DNA of 10,116 nt, taken from NCBI GenBank assembly GCA_964544285.1, contig CAZJAQ010000049.1, forward strand, positions 1 through 10,116. Direction: 5' to 3'. Origin of the DNA: CAYGVX01 sp964544285 (GTDB lineage: Archaea; Thermoproteota; Bathyarchaeia; Bathyarchaeales; SOJC01). The number at the start of each line of letters is the position of its first letter. The stretch's first letter is position 1. The translations under genes were made by a program, and so were the position numbers. Positions 1 to 5,170 of this stretch are shown here, piece by piece. The notes below the pieces were generated by a model that saw only the letters and a program-made list of their open reading frames with translations, did not search any database and was not told where the DNA came from.

Positions 1-100
1 CCACGTCCAAGATCTTCTCGTTGATGTCCAACACCGCTATCTCGCAGCCACCACAGCTCGCAGCCCAGTAGAACGCAAACTTCAGCTTCTCTTTAGCCAT
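1..100 (-). CDS. mvhG: MvhG-type [NiFe] hydrogenase small subunit, N-terminal fragment
   Basis: Only the first 33 residues are present; the gene continues beyond the left edge. It begins MAKEKLKFAFYWAASCGGCE, and the C16-G-G-C19-E pattern is the proximal iron-sulfur cluster motif at the N-terminus of small subunits of Mvh/Vhu-type hydrogenases and NuoB-like proteins. In the Mvh family this subunit passes electrons from the NiFe subunit (MvhA) to MvhD and then HdrA, in the cytoplasm. The ATG is preceded by GGTGA (complement of 105-109) four bases upstream. A TATA-like element further upstream suggests its own promoter. The protein start matches the MvhG start at 10058 on the other strand at 17 of 19 residues. 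MvhA is expected next but lies outside the window. A NuoB-like or non-hydrogenase relative cannot be excluded from so short a piece. Confidence 0.75.
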   Translation of the reverse strand, partial: MAKEKLKFAFYWAASCGGCEIAVLDINEKILDV

Positions 101-151
101 TCTTTCACCAATTTGTGACAGTGTTTAAGAGCATAACAACTGTTACATGTC

Positions 152-164
152 AAATATATAGTTT
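152..164 (-). promoter_or_regulatory. Putative TATA box for the left mvhG-type gene
   Basis: On the minus strand this reads AAACTATATATTT, a good archaeal TATA-like element. A start about 25 bases downstream would fall near 130, leaving a leader of about 30 bases that includes the GGTGA ribosome site before the ATG at 100. The 88 bases between the VIT-like stop and this ATG contain nothing else recognisable. This is inferred from composition and spacing only. Confidence 0.45.
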
Positions 165-188
165 AAGATTCTAAGCGTGAGAAGCCTC

Positions 189-722
189 TTAGACCACGAG
201 GCTGACGAGGTCTGCTATGTAATGTGAGATTATGGCTCCTAGAACGGCTAGTAAGGCGTATTTTATTCCCGTTTTGTAAGGGTTTTCATGACTTGCTTTG
301 CCCACGTAACTTCCTAGAACGAATGCCATCACAGTTCCCATTACGAATGTGAAGATTACGGCATTATCCATAGAGAACCATATAAACGGGGATAGTAGGA
401 TTAACGTGGCGGCTATTGTTGACGCGAATGAGAAGATGCTGTTTGTAAACACTTCCTTCTTTGAATGTATTCGTGTGTTTGCTCCATGGTCTGTTGTTTC
501 GTGAATCTGCAACGCCCTTTCTGCAGATTGGGACATGAAGAACCCTATGGAGTTTCCGAACGCGTTTGCGAAGCCTCCGATTATGCCCGTGATGATGACG
601 AGATGCGTTTGCGAAGTGGCTTCAGCGACTCCTATTATCAAGCCTAGACACATGATTAAACCATCTGCTAACCCGAAAGCAATCCCTTCCAAACGGTAGC
701 TTTCCTCCGAGTTTTCAGTCAT
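189..722 (-). CDS. Small VIT1/CCC1-like integral membrane protein
   Basis: A 177-residue hydrophobic protein. The segment around residues 13-35 (GLADGLIMCLGLIIGV) resembles the 'DGL' first helix of the VIT1/CCC1 iron/manganese transporter family, and G-rich helix 2 (about 41-63, GIIGGFANAFGNSIGFF) ends in SQSAER, like the 'GEYLSVKSQ.E' region of that family. Further membrane segments lie at about 92-117, 119-141 and 151-176, giving roughly five helices. The loop between helices 2 and 3 is short (about 66-90) and contains H74, E75, H79 and H86, rather than the long Glu-rich metal-binding domain of plant VIT1. The likely role is divalent metal (Fe2+/Mn2+) transport across the cell membrane; the substrate is unproven. 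It lies between the PhoU-type gene and mvhG on the same strand. No strong Shine-Dalgarno precedes the ATG, so translation may be leaderless or near-leaderless. Confidence 0.7.
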   Translation of the reverse strand: MTENSEESYRLEGIAFGLADGLIMCLGLIIGVAEATSQTHLVIITGIIGGFANAFGNSIGFFMSQSAERALQIHETTDHGANTRIHSKKEVFTNSIFSFASTIAATLILLSPFIWFSMDNAVIFTFVMGTVMAFVLGSYVGKASHENPYKTGIKYALLAVLGAIISHYIADLVSLVV

Positions 723-889
723 CTTGGAGCACTTCGTTGCAGATTGCTTTTGACGACTGGGCGATATAGGTGTTGTGTTCTCAAGATTTTGCGTCTAGCA
801 TGTATAATAGAAGAATGCTCTAAGAGACTCAGGCGGTTTAATCAAACGTAATAAGAATCGCTGTAGGTAGGAGGTGCTGCTTTTCTTCA
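723..889 (-). promoter_or_regulatory. Intergenic region with candidate promoter for the VIT-like gene
   Basis: This 167-base spacer holds two minus-strand AT-rich candidates: CCTATATCGC (complement of 761-770, giving a leader of about 20 bases) and CTATTATACA (complement of 801-810, giving a leader of about 50 bases). I cannot choose between them. I see no T-run terminator after the PhoU-type stop and no coding signal. Confidence 0.3.
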
Positions 890-1936
890 TTATTTTGCGC
901 TTATCGACCAGCGCCTCGAACAAATCTTAGTCTTTTTCTCGAGAGTGTTGTTAATAGCTATCAACGCAATGCCCGCACCGTTGTCCGCTATCCTGTTAAT
1001 GTCCCAGAGGATACCTCTCAGATGGGGAAGTTCAGGGAGCTCTTGCATCAGTCTGTCTCTTTCCAATTCAATAAACGTCAACATCTCTAGAAGACTGTTT
1101 GCAATCTTGATGTCGCCGATGAAGAAAGCGTCCACAGACTTCGTGACCAAATCATGAGCTAAGTCATTCAGGTTGCTCAGCCGTTCAATCACCCATTTTG
1201 GCAATCTATCCTTGTATTTTTGCAGTAATGCAATAGCTCTGCGCGCTATTTCTTCAGCGTAATCGGCAATCAACTCAAGATACCTCAACATTAATCCAAA
1301 ATATAAGATGTAGAGGGGGTCCGTTAACCCGATTCCCTCAGCCACTTCTCTCCTCCTTTGCGCAGAAATTAGCAGCCGCATCGCAAGCAGACACATCATG
1401 TCCGCTTCGTCCTCTCGGTTTATCGCGTCTTGTGCCAATGATTCATCGGATTCCACGAGCGCTTGGACTGCTTCCTTAACAATAGTTAACGAGATTATGG
1501 AAAGCCTTCGCAGCAGCATGTCCAGCTGGAATTTTTTGGGGTCAACAGAACATTGAAGGGTAACGCGGTCTGGCGTTTCTTCAACTATTCCTAACCCTAT
1601 CAGTTTATGGATTATTCCTCTTATTTCCTCAACGTGTTCCGAGCGCATTCTTTCAGAGGATATTATCGAGAAGACTTCACGGCCGAGAATGTAGTTGCCA
1701 ACTATTACTCGTTCCAGCATCTTTGGGTCGAGGCACAGGTCGGCGTTGCATATGTATTCGTCGACTTCGTCTTTTGGTTTTGCAAGCTCACTCGGAAACA
1801 GCTTAAGAGTCCCGTCCTTTTCTGGCATGAAGAAAACGGTGTCTCCACGTTTTAGACCGTTTTCTTTCACCCATTCGTTGGGTAACGAGACTGACAACGT
1901 TGAGTAGCCGACTTTTTGTAGTTTTCTAGACTCCAT
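890..1936 (-). CDS. PhoU-type regulator with AbrB/SpoVT-like N-terminal domain
   Basis: A 348-residue protein. Residues 1-45 (MESRKLQKVGYSTLSVSLP...) have the swapped-hairpin AbrB/SpoVT look: RKLQKVG, SVSLPNEWV, then GLKRGDTVFF. The rest, roughly 85-330, is almost all helical with charged heptad-like stretches, matching the paired three-helix bundles of PhoU. This AbrB-PhoU arrangement is a common archaeal type annotated as phosphate uptake regulator. No pst transporter genes are nearby, so a phosphate role is a family inference. An ATG three codons upstream (1945) is possible. I prefer 1936 because AAGG then sits nine bases before the start, whereas it abuts the upstream ATG. It is divergent from the Hdr operon and shares its promoter region. 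The last 20 or so residues (KKTKICSRRWSISAK) look like a nonconserved tail. Confidence 0.8.
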   Translation of the reverse strand: MESRKLQKVGYSTLSVSLPNEWVKENGLKRGDTVFFMPEKDGTLKLFPSELAKPKDEVDEYICNADLCLDPKMLERVIVGNYILGREVFSIISSERMRSEHVEEIRGIIHKLIGLGIVEETPDRVTLQCSVDPKKFQLDMLLRRLSIISLTIVKEAVQALVESDESLAQDAINREDEADMMCLLAMRLLISAQRRREVAEGIGLTDPLYILYFGLMLRYLELIADYAEEIARRAIALLQKYKDRLPKWVIERLSNLNDLAHDLVTKSVDAFFIGDIKIANSLLEMLTFIELERDRLMQELPELPHLRGILWDINRIADNGAGIALIAINNTLEKKTKICSRRWSISAK

Positions 1937-1950
1937 CTGATTCATCCTTG

Positions 1951-1967
1951 GTATTTACTGTATTTAC
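1951..1967. repeat. Tandem GTATTTAC repeat, possible operator
   Basis: GTATTTAC occurs at 1951-1958 and again at 1960-1967 with a period of nine bases. A related inverted copy, ATAAATAC, lies at 2012-2019. Each 8-mer has palindromic ends (GTA..TAC). The tandem copies sit between the minus-strand TATA-like box and the start of the PhoU-type gene, a position suited to repression. Ribbon-helix-helix proteins typically bind short tandem sites, and one is encoded immediately to the right. The operator role is inferred. Confidence 0.35.
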
Positions 1968-1976
1968 ATAGCCCAA

Positions 1977-1986
1977 CAATATAAGC
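1977..1986 (-). promoter_or_regulatory. Putative TATA box for the PhoU-type gene
   Basis: On the minus strand this reads GCTTATATTG. A transcription start about 25 bases downstream would fall near 1956, giving a leader of about 20 bases before the ATG at 1936. It is adjacent to the plus-strand TATA-like box of the divergent operon, so the two promoters could interfere with each other. Based on composition and spacing only. Confidence 0.35.
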
Positions 1987-1990
1987 ATTA

Positions 1991-2000
1991 TGTATATATT
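1991..2000 (+). promoter_or_regulatory. Putative TATA box for the plus-strand operon
   Basis: TGTATATATT lies about 50 bases upstream of the ATG at 2047. A start near 2020 would give a leader of about 26 bases that includes the GGGAGA ribosome site at 2035-2040. It would drive the RHH-GcvH-like gene and, since no strong terminator follows, possibly the whole Hdr operon. Confidence 0.4.
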
Positions 2001-2046
2001 CTCGCTCGCCCATAAATACGCCCAAAACAAAAAAGGGAGAATAAAT

Positions 2047-2433
2047 ATGGCAAAATGGAAAGCCGTCAGGATTAAGCAAGAACTCGTCGAAGAAGTCAAG
2101 AAAGAAGTTGAAAAAAGCGAATACAAAGGACTCTCTGAATTCGTCTCAGAAGCCATCCAACAGCGCCTACAAACACTGGCAAAACAACGAGTAACCGAAT
2201 ACCTAGAACGAGACAAAGAGGTAAGAACTCCCCAACTACAAGAACAACTCTTCTACACACCAAAACACACTTGGGCTCGAATGACCCCTCAAGGAACCAT
2301 AGAGGTCGGAATAACCAACTACTTCCAAACCCAACTAAAAGAGATAGTCAACATCCGAACTAGCATCGCTGGAGAGCAAGTTTTCAAAGACGAACCCTTC
2401 GGCGTGGCGGAATCCTGGTGGTTCACATACGAC
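2047..2433 (+). CDS. Ribbon-helix-helix domain fused to a GcvH-like (lipoyl-carrier fold) domain, cut by an assembly gap
   Basis: 129 residues are visible before the N gap. Residues 3-45 form a ribbon-helix-helix (CopG/MetJ-like) domain: a basic strand WKAVRIKQEL, a helix, the turn KGLSEFV and a second helix. After a charged linker, residues 74-129 match the glycine cleavage H protein: HTWARMTPQGTIEVGIT, then a QTQLKEIV segment, then DEPFGVAESWWFTYD. Aligned without gaps to the family motif (ES-V-K-A..D), the lysine that carries lipoate in GcvH is tryptophan (W125). The domain therefore probably cannot be lipoylated at the usual site. The ATG at 2047 is chosen because GGGAGA at 2035-2040 is six bases upstream; an in-frame ATG at 1990 overlaps the promoter. 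The pairing of domains suggests a DNA-binding or regulatory role for an H-protein-like module linked to the redox operon; function unknown. No gcvP or gcvT genes are present. Confidence 0.75.
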
Positions 2434-2533
2434 NNNNNNNNNNNNNNNNNNNNNNNNNNNNNNNNNNNNNNNNNNNNNNNNNNNNNNNNNNNNNNNNNNN
2501 NNNNNNNNNNNNNNNNNNNNNNNNNNNNNNNNN
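2434..2533. other. Scaffold gap of 100 N
   Basis: Exactly 100 unresolved bases, typical of a placeholder for a gap of unknown length. The reading frames on either side are not in register across 100 bases; a length of 2 modulo 3 would be needed for one continuous frame. Homologous but non-identical H-domain segments border both sides, which suggests that a repeat broke the assembly. Confidence 0.9.
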
Positions 2534-2534
2534 A

Positions 2535-2801
2535 AAAGGAAAACCCTTCGGAGCTGTTGAGACGTGGATGTTCAAATTCGACCTATACGCGCCCGTCAGC
2601 GGCAAAATCGCCAAAACCAACAAGGCGCTAGAAGACAAGCCATCAATAATCAACGAAGACCCTTACCAGGCAGGTTGGATAGCAGAAATAAGACCTGATA
2701 ACGTGGTTACACTGGAAGAAGAGCTAAGGGACCTAATGGGACCACAGCAATACAAACTGTGGGCGATCAAACAACACCACTTTACTCGTACGAAAACGTA
2801 A
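2535..2801 (+). CDS. GcvH-like domain, C-terminal part (start lost in gap)
   Basis: 88 residues follow the gap and end at TAA 2799-2801. They cover the second half of an H-protein domain: KGKPFGAVETWMFKFD, then LYAPVSGKI, NKALEDKP, INEDPYQAGWIAEI, in the same order as in GcvH, followed by a helical tail (LEEELRDLMGPQQYKLW). At the lipoyl position (VET-W-M-F-K-F-D against VES-V-K-A..D) the lysine is methionine, with a lysine two residues later. The first 16 or so residues correspond to the same part of the fold as the last residues before the gap, so this is not simply the rest of the same domain. It is a second tandem H domain of one protein, a second adjacent gene, or a misjoined contig. The next gene starts 58 bases downstream. 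Confidence 0.65.
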   Translation, partial: KGKPFGAVETWMFKFDLYAPVSGKIAKTNKALEDKPSIINEDPYQAGWIAEIRPDNVVTLEEELRDLMGPQQYKLWAIKQHHFTRTKT

Positions 2802-2859
2802 CATCTAACTACCCCCTTTTTGTGATATTTTGACGACAGTCAGCGAGGTCTCTAAAAGA
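2802..2859 (+). promoter_or_regulatory. Short intergenic region before the GltD-like gene
   Basis: A 58-base spacer with a weak C5-T5 run (2812-2821) that could be a poor terminator, and GTGATATTTT (2822-2831) that weakly resembles a TATA box. A GAGGT ribosome site at 2845-2849 lies ten bases before the ATG at 2860. I see no convincing terminator, so read-through from the GcvH-like gene is likely. Confidence 0.25.
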
Positions 2860-4596
2860 ATGTCAACTACGACTAATCTCGAAACTGCACAAAAACGGAA
2901 GCTGCCCCCATGCCGCGCCGCATGCCCCGCCGATATAAACGTTCAAGGATACGTCTCCCTAATCCAGCAAGGCAAATTCAAAGAATCTGTTGAGCTCATT
3001 CGGAAGAGCATGCCTTTTCCAGCGATCTGCGGTCGAGTATGCTTCAGCCCATGCCAAGACGCTTGCACAAGAAAAGAGATAGACCATGCTGTTGGCATTC
3101 GCTATTTAAAGCGGCTTGCCGCAGACATTGAACGAGAGCAGGGACGAGTAAAACCTGAACGAATACCGAAAGCACACACAGAAAAAGTGGCAATAGTCGG
3201 TGCAGGACCAGCAGGTTTGAGCGCTGCGTATGAGCTTGCAAAACTCGGTTACCCGGTCACTGTTTTTGAACGAATGCCCGAAGCGGGGGGGATGATGAGA
3301 TACTGTATTCCCGATTATCGGCTGCAAAAATACGTCGTGGCCAACGAAATCGCCTACATCCAAGACTTGGGTGTGGAGGTTAAGACAGGAGTAGAGTTTG
3401 GCAAGAGCTTCTCTCTCGACACCTTGAAAGAAGAGGGCTACCGAGCCGTGTTCATAGCCATCGGGGCTCAGAAGAGCCAAGAACTCGGAATTCCAGGCGA
3501 AGATTTAGAGGGCGTTTATCCAGCCGTCGAGTTTCTTAGGGACATTGCTCTCGGGAAGACTTTTAACGTGGGCGAAAAAGTCGCAGTCATCGGGGGAGGC
3601 AACAGTGCCATCGACGCCGCTCGCACCGCGTTGAGGCTTGGGGCAAAAGATGTCACGATTCTCTACCGTCGTTCGAGGAAGGAAATGCCCGCGCTTCCCT
3701 ATGAAATAGAGGCTGCTGAAAAAGAGGGAGTCAAGATTCAACTTCTCGTTGCGCCTAAACGAATCATAGGCGAGAAGGGCAGGGTGAGGACTGTTGAATG
3801 CTTTAGGATGGAGTTAGGGGAGCCTGACGCAAACGGCAGAAGGCGCCCAGTACCCGTGGCGGGCTCTGAACACGTTTATGAAGTAGATTCGGTCATTCCT
3901 GCCATCGGTCAAGTGGCGGAAACCTCTTGTATACCCTCCGCTCTTTTGAATGAACGTGCAAACGCGATTTCAGCCGACCCGTCGACGATGGAGACAAAGA
4001 TTCGGGGAGTTTTTGCGGGAGGCGACATTTCTACAGGTCCTGCGAGCGTCATCGAGGCTGTGGGAGCAGGTAAACGGGCGGCGATTTCGATCGACCGCTT
4101 TCTGAACGATGAGGATTTGCGGGCTGGAAGAGAGAGGGAAGTTGAAGAGACGACTTGGGTTAAAGACTGGAAGAAAGTGATGAAGAAGCCTGAAAGGTAT
4201 GAAAGTCCACACGTAGACACGGGCAGGTGGGAAGTTAGCTTCGAAGAGGCTGACAAGCTTATGGCGAAGACAAAAGAAACCGCCATCTACGAAGCTCGAA
4301 GATGCCTAGGATGCGGTCCATGCACAGAATGCTTAGGAAATGAGGGACTTTGTGATGCAGACAAGGCGGTTGTTGACCAGACTCTGTGCACTGGCTGCAA
4401 CGTATGCGGAGTAGTCTGTCCGTTCGGCGCCATAAAGAAGGACGATTTGGGAGTTGCGCAAGTCGACGAATGCCTATGCAAGGGCTGCGGTATTTGCAGT
4501 GCAAGCTGTCCCGAACGAGCCATCACCATGAAGCAATCTACGGAAGCACAGATTCTGACTGAAGTTGCAGCCGCTTTAGGGAGGAAGACTGCATGA
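2860..4596 (+). CDS. GltD-like FAD/NAD(P)-dependent oxidoreductase with C-terminal ferredoxin domain
   Basis: 578 residues. The N-terminal Cys-rich domain (C18, C22, C57, C61, C65, C69) is that of glutamate synthase small subunit/NfnB-type proteins and binds [4Fe-4S] clusters. A GAGPAG FAD site lies at 114-119 and a second dinucleotide site, GGGNSA, at 245-250, followed by YRRSRKEMPA at about 269-278, the NAD(P)H-binding region. After a linker come a four-Cys CLGCGPCTEC motif (482-491) and a two-cluster ferredoxin (C510, C513, C516, C520 and C540, C543, C546, C550). The end (TEAQILTEVAAAL) resembles the end of HdrA. No gltA (large subunit) is nearby, so glutamate synthesis is unlikely. I infer that it exchanges electrons between NAD(P)H and the MvhD-like protein that overlaps its stop. 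The ATG at 2860 is preferred over TTG at 2830, which lacks a ribosome site. Confidence 0.85.
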   Translation: MSTTTNLETAQKRKLPPCRAACPADINVQGYVSLIQQGKFKESVELIRKSMPFPAICGRVCFSPCQDACTRKEIDHAVGIRYLKRLAADIEREQGRVKPERIPKAHTEKVAIVGAGPAGLSAAYELAKLGYPVTVFERMPEAGGMMRYCIPDYRLQKYVVANEIAYIQDLGVEVKTGVEFGKSFSLDTLKEEGYRAVFIAIGAQKSQELGIPGEDLEGVYPAVEFLRDIALGKTFNVGEKVAVIGGGNSAIDAARTALRLGAKDVTILYRRSRKEMPALPYEIEAAEKEGVKIQLLVAPKRIIGEKGRVRTVECFRMELGEPDANGRRRPVPVAGSEHVYEVDSVIPAIGQVAETSCIPSALLNERANAISADPSTMETKIRGVFAGGDISTGPASVIEAVGAGKRAAISIDRFLNDEDLRAGREREVEETTWVKDWKKVMKKPERYESPHVDTGRWEVSFEEADKLMAKTKETAIYEARRCLGCGPCTECLGNEGLCDADKAVVDQTLCTGCNVCGVVCPFGAIKKDDLGVAQVDECLCKGCGICSASCPERAITMKQSTEAQILTEVAAALGRKTA

Positions 4597-4742
4597 TTTT
4601 CAGACCTAAAATCATCGGTTTCGTGTGCACTTGGGGCAAGCCCTTAGATGTGGAAACCACCAGTCCCAAGGGAGTGCAAGGCTATCCCAAAATGCACATC
4701 GTACGGGTGATGTGTGCGGGCAGAATCGACCCTGTCATTGTT
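4593..4742 (+). CDS. MvhD-like iron-sulfur adaptor, N-terminal part, variant cluster motif, cut by gap
   Basis: 50 residues before the gap. The PKIIGFVC start and the segment IVRVMCAGRIDPVIV match the canonical MvhD at 8191 (IIGFLCNWC, IIRVMCSGRVDPAFI). MvhD carries a [2Fe-2S] cluster and links hydrogenase, or another donor, to HdrA. Here the usual CxxC is C12-T-W-G15, so one cysteine ligand is missing, and the following 18 or so residues (KPLDVETTSPKGVQGYPK) differ from CSYAGADLAGVS.... C41 is kept. The ATG overlaps the stop of the GltD-like gene (ATGA), with GGGAGG at 4579-4584 eight bases upstream, so the two are translationally coupled and probably form one complex. The C-terminal half of the domain, including the later cysteines, falls in the gap. 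Confidence 0.75.
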
Positions 4743-4842
4743 NNNNNNNNNNNNNNNNNNNNNNNNNNNNNNNNNNNNNNNNNNNNNNNNNNNNNNNNNN
4801 NNNNNNNNNNNNNNNNNNNNNNNNNNNNNNNNNNNNNNNNNN
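4743..4842. other. Scaffold gap of 100 N
   Basis: Exactly 100 unresolved bases. Both flanking reading frames end on codon boundaries, so a true gap length divisible by three would join them into one protein, and 100 is not. About 90 residues of a normal MvhD domain are missing here (about 270 bases), so the true gap is probably longer than shown. Confidence 0.9.
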
Positions 4843-5169
4843 AAGAATGCTGCAGCAGATTTCCGTCTAAGGGTTCTGGCGGGAAGGGAAGAAGAGTTGA
4901 CAGAAGCCAAGAATGTTTATGGAGAAGCAATTCCCCAAGGAGAATTCGACGAGTTGCTGGATGAAGTTGTCGCAGAGGAGTTCATTCGGCACAAAATACA
5001 CTTTCTAGCAAGACAGAAGCCGCTGTCTGTAAAGGAACTTGCAGCGATTATGGACTTGAAGCCCGCGTCAGTGCTCTGTCACATCGTTGACATGCGGAGG
5101 AAGGGCATGATAGCCTTAGACCACATAGAAGAAACAACTCCCCTCTACAAAGCGTTGGAGGTGCAATAA
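4843..5169 (+). CDS. Winged-helix-like C-terminal piece, probably the end of the MvhD-like protein
   Basis: 108 residues follow the gap. Residues 1-50 are charged and helical (RLRVLAGREEELTEAKNVYG, then GEFDELLDEVVAEEFIRH). Residues 51-104 look like a winged helix: HFLARQKPLSVKELAAIM, LKPASVLCHIVDMRRKG, then MIALDHIEE as a wing. There are no ferredoxin motifs. It ends one base before hdrA, and the hdrA ribosome site GGAGGTG (5157-5163) lies within its last codons. Because no start is visible and the piece follows the MvhD-like N-terminus on the same strand, the simplest reading is an MvhD domain fused to an HTH-like tail. A separate regulator gene whose start is in the gap is also possible. 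Whether it binds DNA or only proteins cannot be told. Confidence 0.55.
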   Translation, partial: KNAAADFRLRVLAGREEELTEAKNVYGEAIPQGEFDELLDEVVAEEFIRHKIHFLARQKPLSVKELAAIMDLKPASVLCHIVDMRRKGMIALDHIEETTPLYKALEVQ

Positions 5170-5170
5170 A

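Noticed and set aside
1990..2046. Longer start for the RHH-GcvH protein at ATG 1990
   Set aside because: The extension overlaps the TATA-like box and contains the ribosome site GGGAGA (2035-2040), which is ideally spaced for ATG 2047. The extra residues do not belong to the RHH domain.
2434..2533. Single GcvH domain simply interrupted by gap 1
   Set aside because: The segments on either side cover the same part of the fold with different residues, so one domain cannot explain both.
2812..2821. C5-T5 run after the GcvH-like gene as a terminator
   Set aside because: The T-run is only five bases with no preceding hairpin. It is too weak to call, and operon read-through is at least as likely.
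2830..2859. TTG start for the GltD-like protein
   Set aside because: No ribosome site precedes TTG 2830. GAGGT at 2845-2849 is placed for ATG 2860, which also gives a usual family N-terminus.
4847..4870. ATG just after gap 2 as the start of a new gene
   Set aside because: That frame (ATG CTG CAG CAG ...) reaches a stop after seven codons. The long open frame through 5169 is different and has no early start.
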